From: Croceibacterium xixiisoli
GTDB taxonomy: Bacteria > Pseudomonadota > Alphaproteobacteria > Sphingomonadales > Sphingomonadaceae
Direction: 5' to 3'
NCBI RefSeq assembly: GCF_009827305.1
Contig: NZ_WTYJ01000001.1
Coordinates: 124,001-188,000, forward strand
DNA length: 64,000 nt
Shown: piece by piece, positions 43,477 to 53,042 of the stretch
Position numbering within the stretch: position 1 is the first letter of the stretch
Layout: the number at the start of each line of letters is the position of its first letter
Notes under the pieces: generated by a model
What the model was told of the DNA's origin: nothing
The model's input: only the letters and a program-made list of their open reading frames with translations
The model's database searches: none
Made by a program: the position numbers and the translations under genes

Positions 43477-43764
43477 ATGTCGCGCATCTGCGAACTCACC
43501 GGCAAGGGCCGTCAGGTTGGCCACAATGTGAGCCACGCCAACAACAAGACCAAGCGGGTGTTCCTGCCCAATCTGCAGAACGTCACGCTGCTGAGCGAAG
43601 GGCTGGACCGCAGCTTCAAGTTCCGCGTGTCGACCCATGGTCTGCGTTCGGTGGAACACAATGGCGGCCTGGACAACTGGCTGCTCAAGACCTCTGACGC
43701 CAAGCTGAGCCCGCGCGCTCTGCGCGTGAAGCGCGACCTCAAGAAGGCCGCTGCCGCAGCCTGA
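43477..43764 (+). CDS. rpmB: 50S ribosomal protein L28
   Basis: A 95-residue basic protein starting [20 protein letters not shown], with [15 protein letters not shown], the classic L28 pattern. [20 protein letters not shown] and a Lys-rich alphaproteobacterial tail follow. Structural component of the large ribosomal subunit. A hairpin follows 21 bases after the stop. Confidence 0.97.
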   Translation: MSRICELTGKGRQVGHNVSHANNKTKRVFLPNLQNVTLLSEGLDRSFKFRVSTHGLRSVEHNGGLDNWLLKTSDAKLSPRALRVKRDLKKAAAAA

Positions 43765-43785
43765 TTCGCGTCATGCGAATAGCAT

Positions 43786-43819
43786 GAAGGGCGTGCCGCC
43801 TGTTGGCGGCGCGCCCTTC
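43786..43819 (+). terminator. Hairpin after rpmB
   Basis: GAAGGGCGTGCCGCC and GGCGGCGCGCCCTTC form a 15-bp stem with one G-T wobble and the loop TGTT. There is no strong T run after it (GCTGTGTCTGCGTTCT), so termination may be partial. Confidence 0.7.
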
Positions 43820-43895
43820 GCTGTGTCTGCGTTCTACTGATGGCAAGGTGGGGGCATCGCATCGCCACGATGCACGCGCGCCTGTTGCCCGGCCC

Positions 43896-44927
43896 TTACG
43901 ATGGGCAGGTTTGCGTGGGATTCCAACGCGCTTTCAGCAGCAATGTGCGCTGGAAACTGGCGGTGTTGTCGTCAGAGATGATCCACAGGAACACCGTGCC
44001 GTCCTGGGCGGGCTCGATGGTGATCCCTTCGTAATTGTCGAACAGCGTCTCGTCGCGCAGTGCGGCGATATCCTGCAACTGCCAGGCCTTGCCCGCGCGA
44101 ATCGTCTTCGGATCGCCGACCACCAGCCGGGTGTGGAACCGGGGCGGCAGGCCGAAACGGAAACCGCGCAGCAGAATCACCACCCGCCCGTCCGGTAGCG
44201 TCGCGGCATCGACCGGGGCCATGCCGTCCGGCGTGGGAAAACGGAACTCGATCGGCCTGGCGCCCTCGACCGGGTCGCCGGGAAACAGCAGCGCCGGGGT
44301 GTGCCCCTTGCTGCCGTCATAATGCCGTTCGGCCAGCACGATGAAACGGCCATCGTTCAGCCGCGTGACCGATTCGGGGCCGCTGTTCTGCGGCCAGAAA
44401 CGCATCGCCTTGGGCGCGATGTCCTTTTCCAGCTGCAGCTGCGCATTATAACGCACGATGCTGTTGGTGAATTCATAGCCGGCCCAGATTTGCCCGGTTT
44501 TCGGATCGCGGGTCAGCGCCTCCAGATCGGAATTGCGTTTGATCGATCCGGCATCGGGATTGAACGGGCCGAGACGGGGCGGGGCAGGGGAGATGTGGCC
44601 GGGCGGATCGGGCGAATCGAAGATCAGCATGTCGCCCCGGTCGCTGCCGGCCAGGAAACGGTCCCCATCCAATCGCACCAATCCGGAATAGCCACCGAAA
44701 TGATCATTGGGGCTGGTCAGGTGCCAGGCCTTTTCCAGCACAACGGGCGCACAGGCGGCGGCAAAGGCATCCGCGCTGGCCGGGATCGCCTGCACCGAAA
44801 GAATTTGCCGATTGTCCGGCGCCGGTAGAGGGCTGCGCCACCAGGTTCCCGGCGCCAGCATGGCTGCCAGAATGACGATCGCGGGCAGCCGCCAGCGGCG
44901 GCGAGAGGAGGGCGATGTGCGGGGCAA
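43896..44927 (-). CDS. Esterase-like activity of phytase family protein
   Basis: A 343-residue protein with a membrane segment or signal at the start (RRRWRLPAIVILAAMLAPG). The beta-propeller pattern of PF13449 is present: GGYSGLVRLDGDRFLAGSDRGD, SDLEALTRDPKTGQIWAGYE, PESVTRLNDGRFIVLAE and DNYEGITIEPAQDGTVFLW. The family carries this name from one reported activity, and the physiological substrate is unknown. It ends a minus-strand run with the M23 and DUF2093 genes, 6 bases after the former. Confidence 0.85.
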   Translation of the reverse strand: MPRTSPSSRRRWRLPAIVILAAMLAPGTWWRSPLPAPDNRQILSVQAIPASADAFAAACAPVVLEKAWHLTSPNDHFGGYSGLVRLDGDRFLAGSDRGDMLIFDSPDPPGHISPAPPRLGPFNPDAGSIKRNSDLEALTRDPKTGQIWAGYEFTNSIVRYNAQLQLEKDIAPKAMRFWPQNSGPESVTRLNDGRFIVLAERHYDGSKGHTPALLFPGDPVEGARPIEFRFPTPDGMAPVDAATLPDGRVVILLRGFRFGLPPRFHTRLVVGDPKTIRAGKAWQLQDIAALRDETLFDNYEGITIEPAQDGTVFLWIISDDNTASFQRTLLLKARWNPTQTCPS

Positions 44928-44933
44928 GAAAGC

Positions 44934-45872
44934 TCAGCCCATCGGGCCGAGGAACAGCAGCGGATCAAGCCGGGTATCATTCCATTTGATACCCCAGTGA
45001 AGATGCGGCCCGGTCGCACGGCCGGTGGCGCCGATATCGCCGATATGCTGGCCCTGCCGCACCCGTTCGCCTTCGCGCACGACGATCTTCGAACAATGCA
45101 GGAAGGCGCTGTTCAGCCCCATCCCATGGTCGATGATCAGCAGATATCCTTCCAGCGAAAACGGCGATTCGGCGGCCAGCACCACCACCCCATCGGCCGG
45201 TGCCACGAACGGCGTGCCGGTGCGGGCCGCGATATCCAGCCCGGAATGATAGGCGGCCGGTTCTCCGCGATAGACGCGCTGCGAACCGAAGCGGCCGGAT
45301 ATGCGCCCGGTGGCGGGCCAGATGAAATCCTGCGCCCAGCCATCGCTTGGCGCATTGACCGCGCGCGCTGCCTCGATCCGCGCCAGTTCGGGCCGCCGCC
45401 GCGCCATGAACGCCTCGGTCGCGCCGCCCGGCGCGCGCGCGACATTGACATGTTCGATTTTCCAGGCGCGCGGCGTGATCGTCAGCGGGGTGTCGATGGT
45501 CTGCCCATTGCGCAGCGTTGCGCGGAGCAGGGCGGACGTTCCCGCATCACGGTCGAACGCTGCGAAGAAGCGGCCATCGGCCGTCACGGTCAGTGGCTTG
45601 CCGGAAAGGCTGGCCGATACCGCGCCGCCGGGCACTTGGCCCCTGATCCAACCGCCCTGGGTCAGTTCGCCGGCGAAGGCGAAATTGGCCGGTCCGGTCG
45701 GTTGCACAGGCTGCAGTGGCGGGGCCAGCGCGGCCGGCGGAGGTGCCGTAGTCACCGGCGCGGCATCTGCCGTATCGCGGCTGCGGTTGTCGGGCGAAGG
45801 GGCAACGCAGGCGGCCACGGTCAGCAGCGCTGCCATGGCGACCGCAACCGAAAATGCCGCGCGGCGCATCAC
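44934..45872 (-). CDS. M23 family metallopeptidase lipoprotein
   Basis: A 312-residue protein with a lipoprotein signal (lipobox VAAC near residue 22). The C-terminal M23/LytM domain (about 195-305) has GRFGSQRVYRGEPAAYHSGLD with the first His and Asp ligands and the GPHLHWGIK motif. An N-terminal beta-rich domain (about 60-165) precedes it, as in sphingomonad endopeptidases. It probably cleaves peptidoglycan cross-links in the periplasm. It overlaps the DUF2093 gene by 4 bases. Confidence 0.92.
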   Translation of the reverse strand: MMRRAAFSVAVAMAALLTVAACVAPSPDNRSRDTADAAPVTTAPPPAALAPPLQPVQPTGPANFAFAGELTQGGWIRGQVPGGAVSASLSGKPLTVTADGRFFAAFDRDAGTSALLRATLRNGQTIDTPLTITPRAWKIEHVNVARAPGGATEAFMARRRPELARIEAARAVNAPSDGWAQDFIWPATGRISGRFGSQRVYRGEPAAYHSGLDIAARTGTPFVAPADGVVVLAAESPFSLEGYLLIIDHGMGLNSAFLHCSKIVVREGERVRQGQHIGDIGATGRATGPHLHWGIKWNDTRLDPLLFLGPMG

Positions 45873-46072
45873 GCCTGTTCGAGGAAGCGACGGGTCGAAA
45901 TTTCGGCGGAGGCGTAGGGTTCCTGCCGGTCCACGTTCCAGTAACGCAGATCCTGCAGCAGGATCTTTTCCCCGCTGACCGCGCAGGTCACGAAAGTGCC
46001 GGGGCGAATGACCCGGAACCCGCTCGGGCCATAGATCAGGGTGGCGGCTTTATCACCAGTGGTATTAAGCAT
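45869..46072 (-). CDS. DUF2093 protein
   Basis: A 67-residue protein. ATLIYGPSGFRVIRPGTFV, CAVSGEKILLQDLRYWNVD and a terminal YASAEISTRR match the DUF2093 pattern of alphaproteobacteria, a short protein with no assigned function. Its 3' end overlaps the M23 gene start by 4 bases, so the two are translationally coupled. Confidence 0.88.
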   Translation of the reverse strand: MLNTTGDKAATLIYGPSGFRVIRPGTFVTCAVSGEKILLQDLRYWNVDRQEPYASAEISTRRFLEQA

Positions 46073-46098
46073 GGGCGGGTCTTACCAAGCGCGGCCGG

Positions 46099-47571
46099 TC
46101 AAAGCAATTTGGGCTGTTCGGGTGCGGCACCGGCTGGCGGCGAAGCGGGCTTGTCCCGCGTTGGGCGGCGCGGCGCATCGCCGGTGCCCACGCGCAATTC
46201 GCCATCGCCGAACCGCAGCGTCAGTTCCGCTTCCTTGCGCGCATCGGCGGCGCGGGTCACGGGCCGGCCCGTCTGATCCAGCACCATGGCGTAACCGCGC
46301 TGCAGCGGGCGTTCGGGGTGCAGCTGCCCGGCCAGCCGCTGCAGCGCGGCCAGCTGCTCGCCGCGCTGGGCGATGGCGCGGGTAATGACTGCCGGATTGA
46401 GCCGGGCGGCGTTCAGCCGTTGCTGCGCCTGGGTGATGCGCGATTTCAGCAAGGGGGCGGAAAGCCGCGCCTTGTCGGCCTGCAGCCGGTCGCGCGCGAT
46501 GCGGGCGCGATCGCCCAGCCCCCGCCGCAGCCGTTCACCCAGATCGTCCAGCCGCTGCTGAGCCTGGGCGGCCAGGGCCTCGGGGCGGGGCAGCCGCGCC
46601 ACGCGCGCTTCCAGCCGTTCGCGACCCAGCTGTACCGGGCGCAGTGCGCATCGGCGCTGGCGCAGGCCGAATTCCTCCAGCATCATGGCCAGATCGCGCA
46701 GCACCGGCACGGCCATTTCCGCCGCTGCCGTGGGGGTCGGGGCGCGGCGGTCGGCGGCGAAATCGGCCAGGGTGGTGTCGGTTTCATGGCCGACCGCGCT
46801 GATCACCGGAATGGACGAATCGGCGATGGCGCGCACCACCACTTCCTCGTTGAAGCCCCACAGATCCTCGATCGATCCGCCGCCGCGCGCCACGATCAGC
46901 AGATCGGGGCGCGGCACCGGGCCGCCCGGCGCCAGATCGGAAAATCCGCGCACGGCATTGGCCACCTGCTCGGCGCTGCCCTGGCCCTGTACCAGCACCG
47001 GCCACACCAGCACATGGCTGGGGAAGCGATCGGCCAGCCGGTGCAGGATGTCGCGAATCACCGCGCCGGTGGGTGATGTCACCACGCCGATGACGCGCGG
47101 GATGAAGGGGAGTGGCCGCTTGCGTCCCTCGGCAAACAGCCCTTCGGCTTCCAGCCGGCGGCGGGTCTTTTCCAGCAGCGCCAGCAGCGCGCCTTCGCCG
47201 GCGATCTCCATCGCCTCGATCACGATCTGGTATTTCGATCGGCCGGGATAGGTCGTCAGCTTGCCCCGCGCGATCACCTCGATCCCGTCTTCGGGCAGGA
47301 AATTCAGCCGCTGGCAATTGCCGCGCCACATGATCCCGTCGATCACCGCGCCATCATCCTTCAGCGCGCAATAGAGGTGCCCGCTGGCCGCGCGTTTCAC
47401 GCCCGACAGTTCGCCGCGCAGCTTCACATTGCCGAAACGGTCTTCCACCGTGCGTTTCAGCATGCTGGAAATCTCGGTGATGGAGAGCGGTGCAGCGTTG
47501 TCCCCCGGCTGCGGCTTGGCTACCAGCCCCCCACCGGATTGATCATCACTGCTAAAAAAAGGACCGGGCAT
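46099..47571 (-). CDS. xseA: Exodeoxyribonuclease VII large subunit
   Basis: About 490 residues. The OB-fold N-terminus ([40 protein letters not shown]), the catalytic domain ([52 protein letters not shown]) and the long coiled-coil tail are all present. It degrades single-stranded DNA with XseB. The ATG at 47571 has AGGAT upstream and shares CATG with the purD start, so the ribosome site of each gene lies inside the other. A C-terminal extension rich in Pro/Ala is extra. Confidence 0.94.
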   Translation of the reverse strand: MPGPFFSSDDQSGGGLVAKPQPGDNAAPLSITEISSMLKRTVEDRFGNVKLRGELSGVKRAASGHLYCALKDDGAVIDGIMWRGNCQRLNFLPEDGIEVIARGKLTTYPGRSKYQIVIEAMEIAGEGALLALLEKTRRRLEAEGLFAEGRKRPLPFIPRVIGVVTSPTGAVIRDILHRLADRFPSHVLVWPVLVQGQGSAEQVANAVRGFSDLAPGGPVPRPDLLIVARGGGSIEDLWGFNEEVVVRAIADSSIPVISAVGHETDTTLADFAADRRAPTPTAAAEMAVPVLRDLAMMLEEFGLRQRRCALRPVQLGRERLEARVARLPRPEALAAQAQQRLDDLGERLRRGLGDRARIARDRLQADKARLSAPLLKSRITQAQQRLNAARLNPAVITRAIAQRGEQLAALQRLAGQLHPERPLQRGYAMVLDQTGRPVTRAADARKEAELTLRFGDGELRVGTGDAPRRPTRDKPASPPAGAAPEQPKLL

Positions 47572-48859
47572 GAATATCCTGCTGTTGGGATCGGGCGGGC
47601 GCGAACATGCGCTGGCATGGAAGCTGGCGCAATCCCGGTTGCTTGCCGATGGCGGCACGCTGTATGCGGCTCCGGGCAATCCAGGAATTGCCGAATTTGC
47701 GCAACTGGTGAAACTCGACGTGACCGATCACGCCGCCGTGACCGCATTCTGCGATGCGCAGGGCGTGGATTTCGTAGTCGTCGGGCCCGAAGCGCCGCTG
47801 GTGGACGGGCTGGCCGATACGCTGCGCGCCGCCGGCATCGCGGTGTTCGGCCCCAGCAAGGAAGCGGCCCAGCTGGAAGGCAGCAAATATTTCACCAAGG
47901 CGCTGTGTGATCGCGCCGGCATCCCCACCGCCGGCTATGCCCGCACCACCAGCCTGGAACAGGCGATCGGCGCGCTCGACGGCTTTGCCCCGCCCTATGT
48001 GCTCAAGGCCGACGGCCTGGCCGCGGGCAAGGGCGTGGTGATCGCAGCCGACCGGGCAGAGGCAGAGGCAGCGCTGGCCGATATGTTCGGCGGCTCGCTC
48101 GGCGCGGCCGGGGCAGAGGTCGTGATCGAGGAATTCATGGAAGGGGAAGAAGCCAGCTTCTTCGCCATCACCGATGGCATCACCATCATGGCGTTTGGCA
48201 GTGCGCAGGACCACAAGCGCGTGGGCGAAGGGGATACCGGCCCCAACACCGGAGGCATGGGCGCCTATAGCCCGGCCCGCGTGCTGACGCCGGATATCCG
48301 CGCCAAGGCGCTGACCGATATCATCGCCCCGACCGTGCAGACCCTGGCCAGCGAAGGCCGCCCCTATTCGGGCGTCCTCTATGCCGGGCTGATGCTGACC
48401 GACGAAGGGCCCAAGCTGGTCGAATACAATTGCCGCTTCGGCGATCCCGAATGCCAGGTGTTGATGATGCGGCTGGAAAGCGATCTTGGCGAATATCTGC
48501 TTGCCTGCGCGGAAAACAGCCTCGCCACCATGCCGCCGGTGAAGTTCTCCGGCGATACGGCGCTGACGGTGGTGCTGGCGGCCGATGGTTATCCCGATAC
48601 CCCGCAGAAGGGCGGAACGATCGACAATATCGCTGCCGCACAGGCCGATGGCGCGCGCGTGTTCCATGCCGGCACGGCGCTGCAGGGCGATCAGCTGGTC
48701 GCCAATGGCGGGCGCGTGCTGAATGTCACCGCGCGTGGCGCCAGCGTGGGGGAAGCGCAGGCCGCTGCCTATCGCGCGGTCGATGCGGTGGAATTTCCCA
48801 GTGGGTTCTGCCGCCGCGATATCGGCTGGCGCGAGGTGGCCCGCGAACAGCAGGGCTGA
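47570..48859 (+). CDS. purD: Phosphoribosylamine-glycine ligase
   Basis: A 429-residue GARS enzyme. It begins [20 protein letters not shown], followed by [27 protein letters not shown], the ATP-grasp region [28 protein letters not shown] and [16 protein letters not shown]. It makes glycinamide ribonucleotide in purine synthesis. AAGGA lies 6 bases before the ATG. A perfect terminator hairpin follows. Confidence 0.97.
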   Translation: MNILLLGSGGREHALAWKLAQSRLLADGGTLYAAPGNPGIAEFAQLVKLDVTDHAAVTAFCDAQGVDFVVVGPEAPLVDGLADTLRAAGIAVFGPSKEAAQLEGSKYFTKALCDRAGIPTAGYARTTSLEQAIGALDGFAPPYVLKADGLAAGKGVVIAADRAEAEAALADMFGGSLGAAGAEVVIEEFMEGEEASFFAITDGITIMAFGSAQDHKRVGEGDTGPNTGGMGAYSPARVLTPDIRAKALTDIIAPTVQTLASEGRPYSGVLYAGLMLTDEGPKLVEYNCRFGDPECQVLMMRLESDLGEYLLACAENSLATMPPVKFSGDTALTVVLAADGYPDTPQKGGTIDNIAAAQADGARVFHAGTALQGDQLVANGGRVLNVTARGASVGEAQAAAYRAVDAVEFPSGFCRRDIGWREVAREQQG

Positions 48860-48871
48860 TCGCTCAACGAC

Positions 48872-48911
48872 AAAAAAGGGGCCCGGTTCGCTGGAACCGG
48901 GCCCCTTTTTT
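48872..48911. terminator. Strong bidirectional terminator after purD
   Basis: AAAAAAGGGGCCCGGTTC and its exact complement form an 18-bp stem with loop GCTG. The A run on one side and T run on the other make it a good terminator for purD and for the convergent peptide transporter. Confidence 0.95.
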
Positions 48912-48928
48912 GTGTCCTTGTCGCAGGG

Positions 48929-50704
48929 TCAGCGGGTTTCGGGGTGCACCCCGGCAGCCTGCGGTTCGGCCAGTTCATCCTGCCCGGCCAGCTTGTCATC
49001 GCTGTCGACCAGCGTGTCGAGATGCATCAGCTTCTTGATCAGCGGGCTGATGATGAGAACGGCCACACCAACGCCGATCGCGACCCAGCCGATCTGGTCA
49101 TAGACGGCCATCACCACGGCCCGTCCGGCGCCTTCGCCCGATGCGGCTTCCGAACCGGTCGCTGCGGCGATCAGCCCGGCGGCGAAATTGCCGGTGGCAG
49201 AGGCGAAGAACCAGGTGCCCATGATCAGCGATGCCATATGCGCCGGGGCCAGCCGGTTCATGGCGCTCAGGCCCACAGGGGACAGGCACAGTTCCCCGGT
49301 GGTGTGCAGCAGATAGATCAGGAAGATGAAGATCACCGGGATGGCGGCACTGCCGGCCGCATTGGCGCCGGCCACCAGTACCAGGAAGCCCAGGCCCAGC
49401 TGGATGATCGCCAGGCCGAACTTGGCCGGGGCCGAGGGTTCCAGCCCCTTGCGCGCCAGCTTGGTCCATGCCCAGGCGAACAGCGGCGCCAGCAGCACGA
49501 TATACATCGCATTGAGCGACTGGAACATCGATGCGGTCGGTTCCCAGCCCAGGATGGTGCGGTCGACATGGCGATCGGTCAGCAGGCTGAGCGAGGAACC
49601 GGCCTGTTCGAACAGCGCCCAGAACAGGATCGAACCCACGATCATGAACATGGCGGCAAAGATCCGGTCACGATCTTCATGACGGCGGCCGATCGACTGC
49701 CAGACGATCACCAGCAGGGCGAGGCCAAAGCCGGCCAGCGCCAGATTCTGCGCCGCGTCGCCGGTGATGGTGCCCACGAACATCAGCACGAAGGCGCCAG
49801 CTGCCATCACTCCGCCCAGCATGAACAGGCCCAGCGGCAGCTTGGGCGCGGCGGCGAAGGAGCCATAGGTGAACTGGAAGGTGGCAATCCCCAGCACATA
49901 GAGCACCAGGACAGAGCCGGCGATGCCCAGCAGCGTGCCGACGATGGCCTGGTTCTGCACCAGCCACCAGCACACGGCGACGGCGACCAGCCCGGCCAGA
50001 TAGAGCAGCCATTCCAGCTTGATGCCCATCACCGGCCTGGCCAGCAGCGCCGGATCGTTCGGTTCGCCCCGGCCCATCAGCAGCGGCTTGAACGCCACGA
50101 ACACCACCAGGCCCAGCAGCATGCCGACCCCGGCCGCACCGAAGCCGTAGGACCAGCCGTAGGTTTCCCCCAGATAGCCGCACAGCAGCGAGCCGAGGAA
50201 AGCACCCAGGTTAATTCCCATGTAGAAGATGGTGTAGGCGCCATCGCGGCGGATATCGGTGCGGGGATAGAGCTGGCCCACGATCACGGAGATATTGGCT
50301 TTCAGAAAGCCGGAACCCACGATGATGAAGCTCAGCGCCAGCCAGAACATGTTGAGCGCGCCGGCATCCTGCCCGCCATCGCCCTCGAAACCCATCAGCA
50401 GATGGCCGAATGTCAGCAGCAGCGCGCCATACATCACCGCCTTGCGCTGCCCCAGCCAGCGATCGGCCAGATAGCCGCCGAGCACGGGGGTGATATAGAC
50501 CAGCGCGGTATAGGCGCCGTAGATGACGCCCGATTGTTCGTCCGAAAACAGCCAGTGCTTGGTCAGGTAGAAAATCAGCAGCGCGCGCATGCCATAGTAG
50601 GAAAAGCGTTCCCACATTTCGGCAAAGAACAGCACGAACAGGCCCTTGGGATGGCCCAGAATCGTCCCGCGTGCATCGCCGCTTTCGGCGTATTGGTTTG
50701 CCAT
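48929..50704 (-). CDS. POT family proton-dependent peptide transporter
   Basis: A 591-residue MFS protein of the PTR2/POT family with about 14 helices. The signature is FAEMWERFSYYGMRALLIFY (ExxERFxYY in helix 1), followed by VLGGYLADRWLGQRKAVMYG and FYMGINLGAFLGSLLCGYLGE. It imports di- and tripeptides with protons. The long C-terminal half has the second PTR2 motif region (TGELCLSPVGLSAMNRLAP). It diverges from the GntR regulator gene, which may control it. Confidence 0.94.
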   Translation of the reverse strand: MANQYAESGDARGTILGHPKGLFVLFFAEMWERFSYYGMRALLIFYLTKHWLFSDEQSGVIYGAYTALVYITPVLGGYLADRWLGQRKAVMYGALLLTFGHLLMGFEGDGGQDAGALNMFWLALSFIIVGSGFLKANISVIVGQLYPRTDIRRDGAYTIFYMGINLGAFLGSLLCGYLGETYGWSYGFGAAGVGMLLGLVVFVAFKPLLMGRGEPNDPALLARPVMGIKLEWLLYLAGLVAVAVCWWLVQNQAIVGTLLGIAGSVLVLYVLGIATFQFTYGSFAAAPKLPLGLFMLGGVMAAGAFVLMFVGTITGDAAQNLALAGFGLALLVIVWQSIGRRHEDRDRIFAAMFMIVGSILFWALFEQAGSSLSLLTDRHVDRTILGWEPTASMFQSLNAMYIVLLAPLFAWAWTKLARKGLEPSAPAKFGLAIIQLGLGFLVLVAGANAAGSAAIPVIFIFLIYLLHTTGELCLSPVGLSAMNRLAPAHMASLIMGTWFFASATGNFAAGLIAAATGSEAASGEGAGRAVVMAVYDQIGWVAIGVGVAVLIISPLIKKLMHLDTLVDSDDKLAGQDELAEPQAAGVHPETR

Positions 50705-50862
50705 GATTATCCCCAGACCCCAGCAAAGCGTAAAGGAGGCAAATTAGCGCAACGAATGCACATGTGAAGCATATTTTGTTGCAGGCGAAACTTGCCACAC
50801 CAGAGTGGCCGGTGGTCCGCCAGCTTGACCTGCTCCGCTGTATTATGCCACTGCATCACCCC

Positions 50863-51201
50863 ATGGCCGACACTCGCCCTGTCTATCTGCGTTTGCGCGA
50901 CGATATTGCCGCAGCGATCATCGACGGGCGTTACGCCGAAGGGGCGATGCTGCCTTCAGTTCGGGCGCTGGCGGTGGAACAGGGCGCCAATCCGCTGACC
51001 GTGGCCAAGGCCTATCAGCAGTTCCAGGCCGATGGCCTGATCCAGGTGCAGCGCGGTGTCGGCATGTTCGTTGAACATGGTGCGGCAGAGCGACTGCGGC
51101 AGACGGAGCGGGAAAATTTCCTGCAGAACGAATGGCCGGAGCTGCGAACCAAACTGGCGAGATTGCGGGTTAATCCGTCAGAATTATTCGATAAGTTATG
51201 A
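50863..51201 (+). CDS. GntR-family regulator, YtrA subfamily
   Basis: About 112 residues, from ATG 50863 (ATG 50845 is also possible). The winged helix has VYLRLRDDIAAAIIDGRYAEGAMLPSVRALAVEQ with NPLTVAKAYQQFQADGLIQVQRGVGMFV. Only a short C-terminal helix follows, with no effector domain, as in YtrA-type repressors. These often repress a neighbouring transporter. A perfect inverted repeat lies just after its stop codon at 51204. Confidence 0.88.
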   Translation: MADTRPVYLRLRDDIAAAIIDGRYAEGAMLPSVRALAVEQGANPLTVAKAYQQFQADGLIQVQRGVGMFVEHGAAERLRQTERENFLQNEWPELRTKLARLRVNPSELFDKL

Positions 51202-51203
51202 TT

Positions 51204-51234
51204 TATAGCAATCGCGCGCATTATTTTTGCTATA
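51204..51234. promoter_or_regulatory. Inverted repeat between GntR regulator and ihfB
   Basis: TATAGCAA and TTGCTATA form a perfect 8-bp inverted repeat with a 15-base spacer, beginning just after the regulator stop codon. It could be a repressor operator or a weak terminator. AT-rich, and followed by 135 bases of gap before ihfB. Confidence 0.4.
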
Positions 51235-51369
51235 TGGCATTGCGAATGTGTCCCGCCTCTGCCACTCTGTCTTCGAGGGCGCATCTGCGGATGCAGCCGC
51301 ACAACGCGGCGTAAAACATGAAGCAGTAATACATCACCGGGTGGAGTCATTCTGCTCGGGAAAGGGGCG

Positions 51370-51654
51370 ATGATGATCCGATCCGAACTCCTGTTGGCGC
51401 TGGCCGCCGATAATCCCGATTTGCGACCCGAAGAGGTGGAGCAGGTGGTGGAAATCTTCTTCGACGAGATCGCTGCCCGTCTGGCAGATGGCGGTCGGGT
51501 CGAACTGCGCGGCTTCGGCACCTTCTCCACGCGTCAGCGCGATGCCCGCAACGGGCGCAATCCCCGCACTGGTGATTCCGTGGATGTGCCGGCCAAGCGC
51601 GTGCCCTATTTCAAGCCGGGCAAGGAAATGCGCGAGCGGCTGAACGCCGACTGA
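51370..51654 (+). CDS. ihfB: Integration host factor beta subunit
   Basis: A 94-residue HU/IHF-fold protein. IRSELLLALAADNPDLRPEEVEQ, VELRGFGTFSTRQRDARNGRNPRTG (the DNA-inserting Pro arm) and a terminal PYFKPGKEMRERLN show the beta subunit. It bends DNA with IHF-alpha. AAAGGGG precedes the ATG. The spare codon at 51373 is an alternative start. Confidence 0.95.
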   Translation: MMIRSELLLALAADNPDLRPEEVEQVVEIFFDEIAARLADGGRVELRGFGTFSTRQRDARNGRNPRTGDSVDVPAKRVPYFKPGKEMRERLNAD

Positions 51655-51753
51655 TTTCCGCTGCGGTGAACGTTGCGCCGATCGCTTCGCTCACCGTCAA
51701 GACAAGCCGGCTGATCAGTCACTACCCTGTCCCCGAACGGGGGGATGGTGGGC

Positions 51754-53010
51754 ATGACGCAGATATCGTCAGTACAGGATTCGGCAGAAACGGGGGCACC
51801 TGGCGGGCGCAGCTATGAATTGCGCGTGCTGGTGCTGCTCGGGCTCGCCTATGGCTTTGCCTATTTCGACCGCATGGCGATGACGTTCCTCTCGCCCTTC
51901 GTGGCGCGGGAACTGGTTCTTTCCAACACGGAAATCGGCGCGCTCGGATCGGGGCTGTCGGTCACCTGGGCGTTGGGCGCCTTCTTCGTCGGTCGCTGGT
52001 CGGATTCGATCGGCCGCCGCAAGCCGTTCCTGCTGGGCGCGCTGGTGCTGTTTTCCTTCTGCTCGGTGCTGTCCGGCCTGTCGTGGAGCTTCGGCACGCT
52101 GTTCGCCACCCGCGTGGTGATGGGCGCGGCGGAGGGGCCGTTTCTGCCCATCTGCCTGGCAATCATGGTCGCCGCATCGGCTGACAGCCGCCGGGGCCTC
52201 AATGCCGGTATCGTCCAGAATGTCTTTGGTTCGATCCTCGGCACGGCGCTGGCGCCGGTCCTGCTGGTGTGGATCGCCGAACATTTCGGCTGGCGCGAAG
52301 CCTTCTACATGGCTGGCATCCCCGGTCTGATCCTGGCCGTGCTGATCTGGCGCCTCGTCGATGAGCCGCCAGCTGCGCCCAGGCAGGCGGCTGTCGCAAC
52401 CGGTGTGCCAAGACCTGACTGGTGGCAGATGCTGGCCCAGCGCAATATCGCCATCTGTTCGCTCATCAGCTGCTGCGCGGTGGGATCGGCGGTGATCGGC
52501 TCGATCTTCATGCCGCTCTATCTCGACGGGCCGCTCGGCCTGCCGCCCGCCACCTGGAAATGGGTGATGTTCTGCATCGGCTTCTGCCCGGCCGTGGGCG
52601 GCGTGCTGGTCACTGCGCTGTCGGATCGGGTGGGGCGCCGCCCGCCGATGATCGTGTTCGGCCTGCTGATGGCGCTGGCCCCGCTTTCGCTCCTGTTCTT
52701 CCGGGGTCCGGTGGAGGTGCTGACCCTGCTGATGTTCGTCAGCTGGATGGGGCTGGGCATCTTCCCGCTGTTCATGGGGGTGATCCCGGGTGAAACGCTC
52801 GGCCGGGGGCTCGCCGCCACGGCCATGGGGCTGGTGGTGGCGGTGGGCGAACTGACCGGCGGCGTGTTCGGGCCGCTGGTTGCCGGCCTTTTGGCAGACA
52901 ATTATTCACTGGCCGTACCGATGTGGTTACAGGCAGGGCTGTCACTGACAGCCGGGGCGGCCGGGATCTTCCTGCGGGAAACCAATCCCCGCCTGGCCCA
53001 CGCCGCCTGA
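51754..53010 (+). CDS. MFS transporter, aromatic acid/organic anion type
   Basis: About 418 residues, 12 predicted helices. The MFS signature VGRWSDSIGRRKPFLLGAL follows helix 2, and DRVGRRPPMIVFG in the second half is the repeat. LAYGFAYFDRMAMTFLSP resembles the aromatic and organic acid symporter group. It begins the accessory cluster and is followed by a flavin monooxygenase after 32 bases, so it may import that enzyme's substrate. The start is ATG 51754 (or 51745). Confidence 0.88.
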   Translation: MTQISSVQDSAETGAPGGRSYELRVLVLLGLAYGFAYFDRMAMTFLSPFVARELVLSNTEIGALGSGLSVTWALGAFFVGRWSDSIGRRKPFLLGALVLFSFCSVLSGLSWSFGTLFATRVVMGAAEGPFLPICLAIMVAASADSRRGLNAGIVQNVFGSILGTALAPVLLVWIAEHFGWREAFYMAGIPGLILAVLIWRLVDEPPAAPRQAAVATGVPRPDWWQMLAQRNIAICSLISCCAVGSAVIGSIFMPLYLDGPLGLPPATWKWVMFCIGFCPAVGGVLVTALSDRVGRRPPMIVFGLLMALAPLSLLFFRGPVEVLTLLMFVSWMGLGIFPLFMGVIPGETLGRGLAATAMGLVVAVGELTGGVFGPLVAGLLADNYSLAVPMWLQAGLSLTAGAAGIFLRETNPRLAHAA

Positions 53011-53042
53011 CCGGAAAGGAATGGCCCCGCCGGGGTGTGAAC

